The position numbers were made by a program, and so were the translations under genes. From Ideonella oryzae (GTDB lineage: Bacteria; Pseudomonadota; Gammaproteobacteria; Burkholderiales; Burkholderiaceae_C), in the NCBI RefSeq assembly GCF_024055665.1, contig NZ_JAMXMC010000004.1, positions 124,001 through 188,000 on the forward strand: a stretch of DNA of 64,000 bases, given 5' to 3'. How positions within the stretch are numbered: the first letter of the stretch is position 1; each line of letters begins with the position of its first letter. The notes under the pieces are model-generated. The model ran no database searches, had not been told where the DNA came from, and was given only the letters and a program-made list of their open reading frames with translations. Positions 9,171 to 18,936 of the stretch are shown in pieces.

Positions 9171-9743
9171 TTGGCCACCGACAAAGAACTCTCCGACTTC
9201 CTGGTCAGCGTCGAGAAACGCGCCTTCAAACGCACCGTATACACCGTGCGTGATGAAGATGCCGCCTTGGACATCGTCCAGGACGCCATGATCCGTCTGG
9301 CCGAGAAGTACGTCAGTCGCCCGGCTGCCGAGTTCCCGATGCTGTTCCAGCGCATCCTGTCCAATGCCACGATGGACTGGTTTCGGCGGCGCAAGGTCCG
9401 CCAGGCCGTGGAGCAGAACCTGTCGGACTTCGAGGGCGCCGACTCGGGAGACGGCGCGGACTTCGACCTGCTGGAGATGCTGGAAACCGTCGAGGGAAGC
9501 CTGGGTGCCGAGAGCGCGGCCGACACGGTGGGGCGGGAACAGATCCTGCTGGTCATTGAGCGGGAGGTGGCCCAGTTGCCCACCCGTCAACGGGAAGCCT
9601 TTCTCCTGCGTTATTGGGAAGAACTTGATGTGGCCGAAACGGCCAGTGTGATGGGGTGCTCGGAAGGCAGTGTGAAAACCCACTGCTCTCGGGCCGTGCA
9701 TGCACTGGCCAAATCGCTCAAAGCCAAAGGTATTGCGCCGTGA
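9171..9743 (+). CDS. Sigma-70-family (ECF-like) RNA polymerase sigma factor
   Basis: 190 aa. Region 2 is at about residues 18-75 (DEDAALDIVQDAMIRLAEKY, then FQRILSNATMDWFRRRK) and region 4 at about 130-185 (QLPTRQREAFLLRYWEELDV, helix-turn-helix around MGCSEGSVKTHCSRAVHAL). The TTG at 9171 is supported by GGAGAGG eight bases upstream and by the absence of a better start. The next gene overlaps its stop codon by GTGA and encodes a single-pass membrane protein, the classic place for an anti-sigma factor. The same gene order (sigma, DUF3619, DUF3106, RDD) is found in many Burkholderiales. The regulon is unknown. Confidence 0.9.
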   Translation: MATDKELSDFLVSVEKRAFKRTVYTVRDEDAALDIVQDAMIRLAEKYVSRPAAEFPMLFQRILSNATMDWFRRRKVRQAVEQNLSDFEGADSGDGADFDLLEMLETVEGSLGAESAADTVGREQILLVIEREVAQLPTRQREAFLLRYWEELDVAETASVMGCSEGSVKTHCSRAVHALAKSLKAKGIAP

Positions 9744-10213
9744 ACACCCGCTCCATTGCCCCGCAGCGGCTTCCCCAGGATGCCGCCAATCTGGAAACCC
9801 GGTTTGGCCTGCGCGTGAGTGCGGCCCTGTCCGAGCGCAGTGCAGCGCCCGGTCACGATGTCTCCGAACGCTTGCGGGTCGCCCGTGAGCAGGCACTCGC
9901 ACGTGCCCGGGAGGCGCGGGCCGCCCTGCCCGCCCGTGAAGCCAGGCAAGCCGGCAGCGTGATCATGCAAGGTTCCGGAACGCTGGCTCTGGGTGGCTCG
10001 CCGGAGGGTTCCCGCTGGTGGGCCCCCCTGGCCTCCCTGGCCCCGCTGCTGCTGCTGATCCTGGGCCTGATTCTCATCGACGAATGGCACGATCGCCTGC
10101 AGACGGCCACGGTCGCCGAGGTCGACTCGGCCCTGTTGTCCGACGATCTGCCCCCGGACGCCTACACCGACCCTGGCTTCAGCGAATTCCTGAAGGCCCC
10201 GGAGCAGCACTGA
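9740..10213 (+). CDS. DUF3619 single-pass membrane protein, candidate anti-sigma factor
   Basis: 157 aa from a GTG that overlaps the sigma-factor stop (GTGA). The N-terminal half is cytosolic, helical and charged (ALAREARAALPAREARQ). One membrane helix (about 93-111, LASLAPLLLLILGLILI) follows. The short exported C-terminus contains DDLPPDAYTDPGFSEFL, the conserved end of DUF3619. Topology, size and coupling resemble anti-sigma factors, but I see no zinc-binding HxxxCxxC motif, so the role is inferred from context only. Confidence 0.8.
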   Translation: MNTRSIAPQRLPQDAANLETRFGLRVSAALSERSAAPGHDVSERLRVAREQALARAREARAALPAREARQAGSVIMQGSGTLALGGSPEGSRWWAPLASLAPLLLLILGLILIDEWHDRLQTATVAEVDSALLSDDLPPDAYTDPGFSEFLKAPEQH

Positions 10214-10223
10214 CCCTCTGCCG

Positions 10224-10982
10224 ATGAAGCCTGCCCCCTTTCCCGCACGGTTGCACCGCCACGCCCTGGGTCTGGCGTTGTGTCTGATCGCCAGTGTCTG
10301 CGCCTGGGCCCAACCCGCTCCGGCCGCCTCGGGCACGCGCTGGCAGGAACTGTCGGCCGCACAGCAGCATGCCCTGGCCCCGCTGTCCAAGGACTGGGAT
10401 CAACTCCCTGAAGAGCGTCAGCGCAAATGGCAGGACGTGGCCCGTCGCTTCGACCAGATGACCCCCGCCCAGCGCCAGCGTGTTCAGCAGCGCATGAGCG
10501 AATGGGCCCGGATGAGCCCGCAGGAGCGGGATCGGGCTCGACTGAACTACCAGAAGGCGCAGGAGCTTTCCGCCACCGAGCGACAGTCCCGCTGGGAGGC
10601 CTACCAGGCACTCAGCCCCGAGCAGCGCAACGCACTCGCCGCCAAGGCCAAGCCCGCGTCCGCCACGGGCGACGCCAACGCCTTGCGCAAACTGCGCCGG
10701 GCCCCCGTGGATGCCCAGGCGCCAAAGTCAAACATCGTGAACCCCAGCAAGGGGCCGGGCACCGCGCCCCGCCCCGTCTCGCCTGTCCTGGTTCAAGGGC
10801 GACCCGGGGCAAGCACATCGCTGGTGAACGAGCGCATGAAGCCGCCGGCTCACCAACCTGCCGGACAGCCCAAGATCACGGCCTCGCCGACCCAGGTTGA
10901 TCGACACACCCTGCTGCCTCGCCAGCCGGGCCCCGCCCCGGCCAAGCAGGGAGCTCAGCCTCCCTCCGGCGCCAAGCCTTGA
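10224..10982 (+). CDS. DUF3106 periplasmic protein
   Basis: 252 aa with a signal peptide (about 1-30, cleavage near AWA-QP). Residues 38-145 contain three or four degenerate helical repeats of the form W..L..AQ..AL..L...W, the hallmark of DUF3106 (SAAQQHALAPLSKDWDQLPE, TPAQRQRVQQRMSEWARMSP, SATERQSRWEAYQALSPEQR). They resemble the LTXXQ/CpxP-like helical proteins that sense envelope stress. The C-terminal 100 residues are Pro/Ala-rich and probably disordered. It lies ten bases after DUF3619, so it probably belongs to the sigma-factor operon and may act as its periplasmic sensor; that is inference. Confidence 0.8.
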   Translation: MKPAPFPARLHRHALGLALCLIASVCAWAQPAPAASGTRWQELSAAQQHALAPLSKDWDQLPEERQRKWQDVARRFDQMTPAQRQRVQQRMSEWARMSPQERDRARLNYQKAQELSATERQSRWEAYQALSPEQRNALAAKAKPASATGDANALRKLRRAPVDAQAPKSNIVNPSKGPGTAPRPVSPVLVQGRPGASTSLVNERMKPPAHQPAGQPKITASPTQVDRHTLLPRQPGPAPAKQGAQPPSGAKP

Positions 10983-10984
10983 AG

Positions 10985-11518
10985 ATGCCGACTCAGCGCA
11001 CCGTCCCCGCCTCCGAATCCAGTGCCGGCCCCTTGACCACTCCGTCGATCCTGCGCCGTCTGGCAGCCTTCGTTTATGAAGGTGTGCTGCTGTTCGGTGT
11101 GCTGTTCGTGTCCGGGTGGCTCTACTCGACCCTGACACAGCTCAAGGATCCCGGGCAGCAGGGCACCCTGGGTCTGCAACTCTTCCTGCTGCTGGTCCTG
11201 GCGGTGTACTTCGTCTGGTTCTGGAGCCGTGGTGGCCAGACGGTGGCGATGAAGGCCTGGCACATCCGACTGATGGATCGCGAAGGGCGCCCCGTCACCC
11301 AGGCCCGTGCGCTGGCACGCTTCGCCCTGGCCTGGCTCTGGTTCCTGCCCGCCTTGCTGACCGCCAAGCTGGCTGGCCTGCACGGGGGAGCCCTGTTCGG
11401 CCTGATGTTCGTCGGCGTGCTGGCCTATGCCGCACTGGCACGGTTGCACCCGGACCGACAGTTCTGGCATGACGCCGCCTGCGGCACCCGTCTGGTGGAC
11501 TGGCGTCCAGCCCGATGA
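10985..11518 (+). CDS. RDD-family membrane protein
   Basis: 177 aa with an RDD domain: RRLAAFVYEGVLLFGVLF (RDD-like first helix), a second hydrophobic segment (LFLLLVLAVYFVWFW), then GQTVAMKAWHIRLMDREGRP and two further membrane helices. It ends with HDAACGTRLVD, typical of the family. Function is unknown; some RDD proteins affect ion transport or membrane stress. An in-frame TTG at 10979 would overlap the DUF3106 stop and is an alternative start. Its stop overlaps dgkA by ATGA. Confidence 0.85.
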   Translation: MPTQRTVPASESSAGPLTTPSILRRLAAFVYEGVLLFGVLFVSGWLYSTLTQLKDPGQQGTLGLQLFLLLVLAVYFVWFWSRGGQTVAMKAWHIRLMDREGRPVTQARALARFALAWLWFLPALLTAKLAGLHGGALFGLMFVGVLAYAALARLHPDRQFWHDAACGTRLVDWRPAR

Positions 11519-11904
11519 GCTCCCCCTTCGAGCGTCGCACCGGCCTGTCCCGGATCATCCACGCCTTCGGCTACTCGCTGGCCGGCTTGGCGTCCGCCCT
11601 TCGCAGCGAAAGCGCCTTTCGCCAGGAAAGCGCGCTGGCCGTGGTCCTGCTGCCCGCCGCTTTCTGGCTGGGCAGCAACTGGGTCGAGATCGGCCTGCTG
11701 GCCGGTTCGATCATCCTGGTGCTGGTGGTGGAACTGCTGAACACTGCAGTGGAGTCCGCCATCGACCGGATCGGACCGGAGCGGCATGAGCTCTCCGGGC
11801 GGGCCAAGGATCTGGGCAGCGCCGCCGTGCTGTTGAGTCTGCTGCTCGCCGGCGGCCTGTGGGCGGCTGCGTTGTGGCAACGTTTTGGAGGCAGCGGCGC
11901 ATGA
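11515..11904 (+). CDS. dgkA: Diacylglycerol kinase (membrane, DgkA type)
   Basis: 129 aa with three membrane helices. The DgkA signature [20 protein letters not shown] (about 76-95) includes the catalytic Glu and the Asn-Thr-Ala-Glu metal/ATP site. It phosphorylates diacylglycerol so that it can re-enter phospholipid synthesis. Its ATG overlaps the RDD stop and its stop overlaps the next gene's ATG, so the three are translated as a coupled unit. Confidence 0.93.
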   Translation: MSSPFERRTGLSRIIHAFGYSLAGLASALRSESAFRQESALAVVLLPAAFWLGSNWVEIGLLAGSIILVLVVELLNTAVESAIDRIGPERHELSGRAKDLGSAAVLLSLLLAGGLWAAALWQRFGGSGA

Positions 11905-12497
11905 GCCAACGGCCCTTTTCGGTGTGTGTCTACTGCGGCTCCCGTCCTGGCAGCCAAGCCATCTACGCGGACAGCGCCAAGCGCCTGGGCGCAGAGCTGG
12001 GGCGCCGGGGCTGGCGCCTGGTCTACGGTGGCGGGCATGTGGGGCTGATGGGCATCGTGGCGGATGCCGCCCTGGCGGCCGGTGCACCGGTCCTGGGGGT
12101 GATCCCGCAGCGCCTGCAAGCCCGCGAGGTGGGACACCGGGGCCTGACCGAGCTGGTGGTGGTGGACAACATGCACCAGCGCAAGCAGCGCATGGCCGAG
12201 GAGGCCGACGCCTTCATCGCCCTGCCCGGCGGCCTGGGCACCTTCGAAGAACTGTTCGAGGTCTGGACCTGGCACCACCTGGGCTACCACAGCAAGCCGA
12301 TCGGCCTGCTGAACGTCGCTGGCTTCTACCAGCCGCTGCTGGATTTCATGGCCGCAGCCCACAGCCAGGGCTTTGTTGATGCCAGCCAGCAGCAGGCGCT
12401 GACGGTGGATGACACTCCCGCCCGCCTGCTGGACCGCATCGCAGCCCGCGCCGGCCTGCCGGGACAGCACGGCACCGAGGACTACGCCGCCATCTGA
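11901..12497 (+). CDS. LOG-family phosphoribohydrolase-like protein (TIGR00730)
   Basis: 198 aa Rossmann-fold protein with the family's [16 protein letters not shown] loop and the [16 protein letters not shown] motif (about residues 106-121), which binds the nucleotide and carries the catalytic Glu. Bacterial homologues hydrolyse AMP or cytokinin nucleotides to ribose 5-phosphate and a free base. The ATG at 11901 overlaps the dgkA stop. It is the last gene of the operon and converges with glnB; no terminator is evident between them. Confidence 0.88.
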   Translation: MSQRPFSVCVYCGSRPGSQAIYADSAKRLGAELGRRGWRLVYGGGHVGLMGIVADAALAAGAPVLGVIPQRLQAREVGHRGLTELVVVDNMHQRKQRMAEEADAFIALPGGLGTFEELFEVWTWHHLGYHSKPIGLLNVAGFYQPLLDFMAAAHSQGFVDASQQQALTVDDTPARLLDRIAARAGLPGQHGTEDYAAI

Positions 12498-12510
12498 GGC
12501 GGCGACAAGC

Positions 12511-12894
<384 letters not shown>

Positions 12895-14595
12895 TTAAGC
12901 ACGGAACTTCGAGGTGATCGGGTAGCGCCAATCCCGCCCGAATGCCCTGTGGGTGATTCGGATGCCCACAGGGGCCTGGCGACGCTTGTACTCGTTGATC
13001 TTGATGAGCCGGGTCACCTTCTCGACATCCTCGCGCGCGAAGCCGGCCGCGACGATCTCCTCGATGCCCTGGTCTTCCTCCATGTAGCGCGCCAGGATGG
13101 CGTCCAGCACCTCATAGGGCGGCAGGCTGTCCTGGTCGGTCTGGTCCGGACGCAGTTCGGCCGAGGGCGGACGGGTGATGATGCGCTCGGGGATCACCGG
13201 CCCGATGCTGCCATCGGCACGCCGGGTCGGCTGCTGGTTCTTCCACTCGGTCAGGCGATAGACCAGGGTCTTGGCCACATCCTTGATGACCGCGAAGCCG
13301 CCCGCCATGTCGCCATAGAGCGTGCAGTAGCCGGTGGCCATCTCGCTCTTGTTGCCGGTGGTCAGCACGATGGACCCGGTCTTGTTCGACAGAGCCATCA
13401 GCAGGGTGCCGCGGATACGGGCCTGGATGTTCTCCTCGGTCGTGTCCTCGGGCAGGCCGGCAAACTGGGTAGCCAGCGCCTGCTTGAAACCCTCGAACAC
13501 CGGGGAGATGGCGATCTCGTCGTAGCGCACGCCCAGGCGCTCGGCCATGTCACGGGCGTCCAGCCAGGAGATATCGGCCGTGTAGGGCGAGGGCATCATC
13601 ACCGCCCGCACCTTGTCGGCCCCCAGGGCGTCCACCGCAATGGCCAGCACCAGGGCGGAATCGATGCCGCCGGACAGGCCGATGATGGCGCCGGGAAAGC
13701 CGTTCTTGCCGATGTAGTCGCGCACGCCCATCACCAGCGCCTGCCAGGCTTGGCCCTCCAGCGGTGGCAGCGGAGCCAGCGGGCCGCTCACCCGGCCGTC
13801 GGCTCCAACCGACACGAGCAGCGTGGCCGGCTCGAAGCTGGGCGCGCGAGCGCCCACCAGGCCCTGGGCATCCAGCGCGAAGGAGGCGCCATCGAACACC
13901 ACCTCATCCTGCCCACCCACCATGTGGGCATAGAGCAGCGGCAGGCCCAGCGCGCGCGCGCGTCGGGCCATGAGCGACTCGCGCTCGCCATGCTTGTCCA
14001 GGTGGAAGGGCGAGGCATTGATCGCGCACAGCACCTGCGCACCGGCGGCCTTGGCGGCCTCGGCCGGCTCGTCAAACCAGGCGTCCTCGCAGATCAGCAG
14101 ACCGCAGCGCAGCCCGCCCACATCGAACACCACCGGCCCGCAACCGGCATCCCGCCCAGAGGCAAAGTAGCGCCGTTCGTCGAAGACCTGGTAGTTGGGC
14201 AGCTCGCGCTTGCAATAGGTGGCCAGCACCTGCCCCCCTGCCAGCACCGAGGCCGCATTGAAGCGCCGCGGCAGGGAATAGGACTTCGACCTAAGATCGT
14301 CCTGCGCATCCCAGTCCTGCGGGTGGCCGACGACGACGTGCAGGCCCGCGCAGTCGGACAGCTCGGCGGCCAACTCGCGCAGTGTGCGGGCGCAGGCCGC
14401 CATGAAGGCCGGGCGCAGCAGCAGATCCTCGGGCGGGTAGCCCGTCAGCGCCAGCTCGGGCGCCAGCACCAGCTGGGCGCCCTGCGCATGGGCCTCGCGG
14501 GCAGCCTGGGCGATCAGGCGGGCATTGCCGGCCAGATCGCCGACGGTGGCGTTGATCTGGGCCAGGGCGACGGAAAGGGTGACCGGAGAGGACAT
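12895..14595 (-). CDS. nadE: Glutamine-dependent NAD+ synthetase
   Basis: 566 aa in two domains. The N-terminal nitrilase-type glutaminase (1-270) has the Glu47-Lys129-Cys169 triad (PELALTGYPPEDL, YCKRELPNY, GLLICEDAWF). The C-terminal synthetase has the SGGIDS P-loop at 308-313 and TTGNKSEMATGYCTLYGDMAGG. It amidates deamido-NAD using ammonia from glutamine. No other in-frame start is close. The start codon shares the CATG palindrome with the divergent gene at 14594, so each promoter must lie inside the other gene or the starts are used alternatively. Confidence 0.95.
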   Translation of the reverse strand: MSSPVTLSVALAQINATVGDLAGNARLIAQAAREAHAQGAQLVLAPELALTGYPPEDLLLRPAFMAACARTLRELAAELSDCAGLHVVVGHPQDWDAQDDLRSKSYSLPRRFNAASVLAGGQVLATYCKRELPNYQVFDERRYFASGRDAGCGPVVFDVGGLRCGLLICEDAWFDEPAEAAKAAGAQVLCAINASPFHLDKHGERESLMARRARALGLPLLYAHMVGGQDEVVFDGASFALDAQGLVGARAPSFEPATLLVSVGADGRVSGPLAPLPPLEGQAWQALVMGVRDYIGKNGFPGAIIGLSGGIDSALVLAIAVDALGADKVRAVMMPSPYTADISWLDARDMAERLGVRYDEIAISPVFEGFKQALATQFAGLPEDTTEENIQARIRGTLLMALSNKTGSIVLTTGNKSEMATGYCTLYGDMAGGFAVIKDVAKTLVYRLTEWKNQQPTRRADGSIGPVIPERIITRPPSAELRPDQTDQDSLPPYEVLDAILARYMEEDQGIEEIVAAGFAREDVEKVTRLIKINEYKRRQAPVGIRITHRAFGRDWRYPITSKFRA

Positions 14596-15778
14596 GGCAT
14601 ACGAGGAAAGAGACGCGTCGGATTATCACATCGGGGTCCATGCCCGTCCCGATGAACTGGACGCCGCAGCGTGGGACGCGCTGCTGGCACAGCAGGCCCA
14701 GCCCACCCCCTTCATGCGCCATGCCTATCTGCAGGCCCTGGTGGCGTCCGGCAGTGCCACGGCCGATACCGGCTGGGCCCCGGTCTTCTTCAGCCTGCGC
14801 CGGGCGGGCCGCCTGGTGGGTGCCACAGCGGCCTGGCTGAAGAGCCACTCCTACGGCGAATACGTGTTCGACTGGGCCTGGGCGGATGCCTATGCCCGCC
14901 ATGGCCTGGACTACTACCCCAAGCTGCTCGACGCCGTGCCCTTCACGCCGGTGCCGGGCAGCCGCCTGCTGGCCGAAGACGACGCCGCACGCCGCCTGCT
15001 GCTGCGCACCCTGCGGCAGTGGGCCGTGCAGACCGAACTGTCTTCGGCCCATCTGCTCTTCCTGGATGAGGACGAGCAGGCCCTTGCGCAGGAGGAAGGC
15101 TACATGCTGCGCCAGGGCGTGCAGTTCCACTGGCACACCCGGCCTGACACACCCTATGCCGATTTCGCCGAGTTCCTGGCCACCTTGCAACGCGAGAAAC
15201 GCAAGAAGATCCAGCAGGAACGTCGCAAGGTGGAAGCCAGCGGCGTGCAGTTCCGGGTGCGGGAGGGCACGCAGATCAGCGAAGCCGACTGGGACTTCTT
15301 CCACCACTGCTATCGCCTGACTTACCAGGCCCACCGGTCCACGCCCTACCTGAGCCGGGACTTCTTCACCCGCATGGCCCACGAGCTGCCGGCCCACTGG
15401 CTGATGTTCATTGCCGAGCGCGGAGGCGTGCCCGTGGCAGTGTCCCTGCTGGCCATCGACCGCGCCCGCGGCGTCGCCTGGGGGCGCTACTGGGGCGCCA
15501 CCGAAGCGATCGACTGCCTGCACTTCGAGGCCTGCTACTACCAGCCCCTGGCCTGGTGCATCGCCCAGGGCTTCCAGCGCTTCGAGGGCGGTGCCCAGGG
15601 CGAGCACAAGATGGCCCGGGGCCTCTTGCCGGTGCGTACTGCCTCGGCCCACTGGCTGGCTCACCCCGAGTTCTCTCGCGCGGTGGAGGACTTTTTGGCC
15701 CGGGAGGGCGCCGGCATGGACGGCTACCTGGACGAGCTGCGAGAGCGCAACCCGTTCAAGGGGGCGTCGCCAGCCTGA
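14594..15778 (+). CDS. GNAT-fold acyltransferase-like protein (COG3146, DUF482)
   Basis: 394 aa. It has the features of the COG3146 'peptidogalycan biosynthesis' family: [20 protein letters not shown] near the start, [19 protein letters not shown], the basic segment [18 protein letters not shown], and the C-terminal [20 protein letters not shown]. These proteins carry a FemAB/GNAT-like fold; no substrate has been proven. The ATG at 14594 has GGAG six bases upstream and overlaps the nadE start. A hairpin with a short T-run follows. Confidence 0.82.
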   Translation: MAYEERDASDYHIGVHARPDELDAAAWDALLAQQAQPTPFMRHAYLQALVASGSATADTGWAPVFFSLRRAGRLVGATAAWLKSHSYGEYVFDWAWADAYARHGLDYYPKLLDAVPFTPVPGSRLLAEDDAARRLLLRTLRQWAVQTELSSAHLLFLDEDEQALAQEEGYMLRQGVQFHWHTRPDTPYADFAEFLATLQREKRKKIQQERRKVEASGVQFRVREGTQISEADWDFFHHCYRLTYQAHRSTPYLSRDFFTRMAHELPAHWLMFIAERGGVPVAVSLLAIDRARGVAWGRYWGATEAIDCLHFEACYYQPLAWCIAQGFQRFEGGAQGEHKMARGLLPVRTASAHWLAHPEFSRAVEDFLAREGAGMDGYLDELRERNPFKGASPA

Positions 15779-15787
15779 GGTCGCCAT

Positions 15788-15821
15788 GAAAAAAGCCGCC
15801 TGGGACGCCCCGGGCGGCTTT
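15788..15821 (-). terminator. Rho-independent terminator of ppa
   Basis: On the minus strand AAGCCGCC pairs with GGCGGCTT around a 12-base loop and runs into TTTTTT then CATGG. The plus-strand reading also ends in TTT, so it may serve the COG3146 gene too. Confidence 0.8.
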
Positions 15822-15842
15822 CATCGCGGGAAAGCGAGGCGA

Positions 15843-16376
15843 TCAGCCCTTGTCGCTGTAGCGCTTGAGGCCGTCGGTGATTTCCGCCTTGGCCGCCGCG
15901 GCGTCCAGCCAGCCTTCCACCTTCACCCACTTGCCCTTCTCCAGGTCCTTGTAGTGCTCGAAGAAGTGCTGGATCTGCTTGAGCACCAGCTCGTTCAGGT
16001 CTTCCAGCTTGGTGATGTGGGCGTGGCTGGGCAGCAGCTTCTCGGTGGGCAGTGCCAGCAGCTTGGCGTCACCACCGGCCTCGTCGGTCATGTTCAGCAT
16101 GCCGATGGCGCGGCAGGTGACCACCGAGCCTGCCACCAGCGGGAAGGGGGTGATGACCAGCACGTCCACCGGGTCGCCGTCGGCGGCCAGGGTCTGGGGG
16201 ACGAAGCCGTAGTTGCACGGGTAGTGCATGGCCGTGCCCATGAAGCGGTCCACGAACAATGCGCCGGAGGCCTTGTCCACCTCGTACTTGACGGGATCGG
16301 CGTTGGCCGGGATCTCGATGATGACGTTGAATTGCTCGGGGACCTTGGCGCCCGGGGTCACATTGTTCAGGCTCAT
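15843..16376 (-). CDS. ppa: Inorganic pyrophosphatase (family I)
   Basis: 177 aa, typical for the soluble hexameric bacterial enzyme. The family signature D-G-D-P-V-D-V-L is present ([16 protein letters not shown]), together with [15 protein letters not shown] and [11 protein letters not shown], which supply the metal- and phosphate-binding residues. It hydrolyses pyrophosphate from biosynthetic reactions. It is monocistronic, diverges from aat, and ends in a strong terminator. Confidence 0.96.
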   Translation of the reverse strand: MSLNNVTPGAKVPEQFNVIIEIPANADPVKYEVDKASGALFVDRFMGTAMHYPCNYGFVPQTLAADGDPVDVLVITPFPLVAGSVVTCRAIGMLNMTDEAGGDAKLLALPTEKLLPSHAHITKLEDLNELVLKQIQHFFEHYKDLEKGKWVKVEGWLDAAAAKAEITDGLKRYSDKG

Positions 16377-16478
16377 GCTTGTCTCGGTGGTGTGAGGAAG
16401 GGAACGGGATTAGGGCGTCATTCTACGGATGCCGGCCAACGCCAGGCTGACCATGTCAAGGCACGATATGCTGCGCCC

Positions 16479-17246
16479 ATGCAGCTGCCCTGGCTTGGCG
16501 AGCACACCCCCTTCCCCCCCACGCTGGCGGCGCTGGGGCCGGACAGCGACGCCCCGGGCCTGCTGGCGGCGGGGGGTGGGCTGAGCGTGCCCCGCCTGCG
16601 TGAGGCCTACCGCCACGGCATCTTTCCCTGGTATGGCGAGGGCCAGCCCGTGCTGTGGTGGAGCCCGGACCCCCGCATGGTGCTGCCGGTGGCCGAATTC
16701 CGCCTCAGCCGCTCACTGCGCAAGACGATCCAGAAGTTCCTGGCCCACCCCGGCTGCGAAATCCGTTTCGACCATGACTTCCGGGCGGTGATCACCGCCT
16801 GCGCCCAGACCCCGCGGGAAGGCCAGCCCGGCACCTGGATCGTGCCGGAGATGATGGAGGCCTACGTCCGGATGCACCAGGCTGGCCATGCCCACAGCGT
16901 GGAGACCTGGATCGACGGCCGTCTGGCCGGAGGGTTGTACGGCATCGGCCTGGGCCGGATGTTCTTCGGCGAATCGATGTTCGCCTGGCAGACCGACGCC
17001 TCGAAGATCGCCCTGGCCGCGCTGGTGGCCTTCTGCCGAGCCGAGCAGGTTGCCATGATCGACTGCCAGCAGCACACCCGACACCTGGCCAGCCTGGGCG
17101 CCCGGCTGCTGCCCCGCCCCCAGTTCGAAGGCCATCTGGCCGCCACCGTGGATGCACCGCCGCCCTGGCGCTGGTCCTATGATCGGGCCCATTGGGAACG
17201 GCTGGGGATCGCCGTGCCCGCCTTGCAGGCCTCCCTCGCGCCGTGA
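16479..17246 (+). CDS. aat: Leucyl/phenylalanyl-tRNA-protein transferase
   Basis: 255 aa. Typical Aat blocks are present: [45 protein letters not shown], and [18 protein letters not shown]. It adds Leu or Phe to N-terminal Lys or Arg of proteins, marking them for ClpS/ClpAP. There is no Shine-Dalgarno; a possible -10 (TATGCT, 16467-16472) lies six bases before the ATG, so the mRNA may be leaderless. The stop overlaps bpt by GTGA. Confidence 0.95.
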   Translation: MQLPWLGEHTPFPPTLAALGPDSDAPGLLAAGGGLSVPRLREAYRHGIFPWYGEGQPVLWWSPDPRMVLPVAEFRLSRSLRKTIQKFLAHPGCEIRFDHDFRAVITACAQTPREGQPGTWIVPEMMEAYVRMHQAGHAHSVETWIDGRLAGGLYGIGLGRMFFGESMFAWQTDASKIALAALVAFCRAEQVAMIDCQQHTRHLASLGARLLPRPQFEGHLAATVDAPPPWRWSYDRAHWERLGIAVPALQASLAP

Positions 17247-18001
17247 CCCACCCGAAAGAGCTCCCTTTCTCGTCGCTGCAGTTCTACGCCACGGCGCCCT
17301 ATCCGTGCAGCTACCTGCCGGACCAGACGGCTCGCTCCCAGGTGGCCACGCCCAGCCACATGATCCACGCCGAGACCTATTCGGCCCTGGTGGCCAGCGG
17401 CTTCCGGCGCAGCGGCCTGTTCACCTACCGACCCTATTGCGACCAGTGCCGAGCCTGCGTGCCGCTGCGCATCCCGGTCGACCGCTTCGAACCCGACCGC
17501 AGCCAGCGCCGGGCCCGCGCCGCCCACCAGCAGCTGCGCAGCCGGGTGACCCGGCTGGGCTTTTCGGAAGAACACTACGCGCTGTACCTGCGTTACCAGG
17601 CCGCCCGCCATGCCGGTGGCGGCATGGACCAGGACAGCGTGGACCAGTACACCCAGTTCCTGCTGCAAAGCCGCGTCAATTCCCGCCTGGTGGAATTCCG
17701 GGAGCCGGCTGAGCATGGCCCGGGCCTCCTGCGCATGGTGTCGATCGTCGATATCCTGGCCGATGGCCTGTCGGCGGTCTATACCTTCTACGACCCGGAC
17801 GCACCGGGCAGCTACGGCACCTATGGCGTGCTCTGGCAGATCGAGCAGACCCGTCAGCTCAAGTTGCCCTACCTCTACCTGGGCTACTGGATTGCCCAGA
17901 GCCCGAAGATGGCCTACAAGACCCGCTTTCGCCCCTACCAGGTGCTGGTGGGCGACCGCTGGGTGGATGCAGACACCCCCGGCCGATCCGCCGTGGCCTG
18001 A
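17243..18001 (+). CDS. bpt: Aspartate/glutamate leucyltransferase (ATE-like)
   Basis: 252 aa from a GTG overlapping the aat stop. The N-terminal ATE domain has the Cys cluster [15 protein letters not shown]. The C-terminal acyltransferase domain holds [20 protein letters not shown] and [16 protein letters not shown], followed by [17 protein letters not shown]. It transfers Leu to N-terminal Asp or Glu and so complements aat in the bacterial N-degron pathway; the tight coupling fits that joint role. A hairpin without a U-run follows. Confidence 0.94.
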   Translation: MTHPKELPFSSLQFYATAPYPCSYLPDQTARSQVATPSHMIHAETYSALVASGFRRSGLFTYRPYCDQCRACVPLRIPVDRFEPDRSQRRARAAHQQLRSRVTRLGFSEEHYALYLRYQAARHAGGGMDQDSVDQYTQFLLQSRVNSRLVEFREPAEHGPGLLRMVSIVDILADGLSAVYTFYDPDAPGSYGTYGVLWQIEQTRQLKLPYLYLGYWIAQSPKMAYKTRFRPYQVLVGDRWVDADTPGRSAVA

Positions 18002-18015
18002 GTTTCATCGCGCCA

Positions 18016-18040
18016 GAGTGCCGTTCGTCGCACGGCACTC
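18016..18040 (+). terminator. Hairpin after bpt
   Basis: GAGTGCCGT and ACGGCACTC form a perfect 9-bp stem with a 7-base loop 15 bases past the bpt stop. There is no T-run, so termination efficiency is uncertain; it may stabilise the mRNA end. Confidence 0.45.
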
Positions 18041-18097
18041 CTCTGCCCGGGACCGCTCCGGCTAGCCTGTCAGCTTCACCTCTTCCGGAAGCACACA

Positions 18098-18847
18098 ATG
18101 CCCACTTTGTCGCGCCGCCATCTGCTCGCCCTGCCCCTGCTTGCCACCAGCCTGGCCCTGTCGACGGGGGCCCACGCCTGGTCCTGGAGTCCGGGCAGTG
18201 CGGTCGAAGGTTCCGGCAAGATCGTTGAGGACACCCGCAGCGTGCCGGCCTTCCAGAAGCTGCGACTGGACGGCAGCTTCGATGTACGGGTCCAGATCGG
18301 CGCGCCCGCCAAGGTGGTGGTGCGGGCCGACGACAACCTGCAGGCGCTCATCGTCACCCGCGTGGAGGGCGACACCCTGGTCGTGGGCACCGAGCGTGAA
18401 CAAAACGTGCACAGCCGCAGCAAGGTGCTGGTGACGGTGGTCGCCCCCAGCCTGTCGGCAGCCTCTCTGCGCGGCAGCGGCGACCTGAGCATCGAGGGAG
18501 CCACTGGCGGTCCCTTCGAGCTGTCGCTCAGCGGCTCGGGGGACGTGCGCATGGGCAGCACGAACCTGAGTCGGCTGTCGGTCACACTGGCCGGCTCGGG
18601 TGACGTGAAGCTGCAGGGCCGCGCCGAGACAGCCAGCCTTTCCATCGCGGGGTCTGGCGACATCCATGCCGCGGACCTGCAGACCCGCAACGCCAAGGTC
18701 AGCATTGCCGGCAGCGGCGATGCCGAGGTGCAGGCCAGCGACCTGCTGGACGTGAACATTGCGGGCTCTGGCGACGTGCGCTACGCCGGCTCGCCACGCG
18801 TGCAGCGCCAGCTGGCCGGCTCGGGCGAGGTCCGCCCGCTGCATTGA
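18098..18847 (+). CDS. Exported GIN-domain (DUF2807) protein
   Basis: 249 aa. The signal peptide (about 1-27) begins MPTLSRRHLLALP, a twin-arginine-like SRRHLL, and ends near AHA-WS. The mature part is a repeated beta structure: the tetrapeptide GSGD/GSGE recurs at least seven times at roughly 18-20 residue spacing from about residue 126 to the end, as expected for the right-handed beta-helix of DUF2807 'head GIN' proteins. The preceding part (FQKLRLDGSFDVRVQIG) matches the family start. Function is unknown; an adhesin-like or extracellular role is only a guess. Confidence 0.8.
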   Translation: MPTLSRRHLLALPLLATSLALSTGAHAWSWSPGSAVEGSGKIVEDTRSVPAFQKLRLDGSFDVRVQIGAPAKVVVRADDNLQALIVTRVEGDTLVVGTEREQNVHSRSKVLVTVVAPSLSAASLRGSGDLSIEGATGGPFELSLSGSGDVRMGSTNLSRLSVTLAGSGDVKLQGRAETASLSIAGSGDIHAADLQTRNAKVSIAGSGDAEVQASDLLDVNIAGSGDVRYAGSPRVQRQLAGSGEVRPLH

Positions 18848-18936
18848 CATTGATCCAGCTGCAACATCCAGAAACCGGCGTGGGTCCACAATCCAGACTT
18901 TTGACTGGCAGGGCCCGAGCGGCCCCGAGCAAGGCC

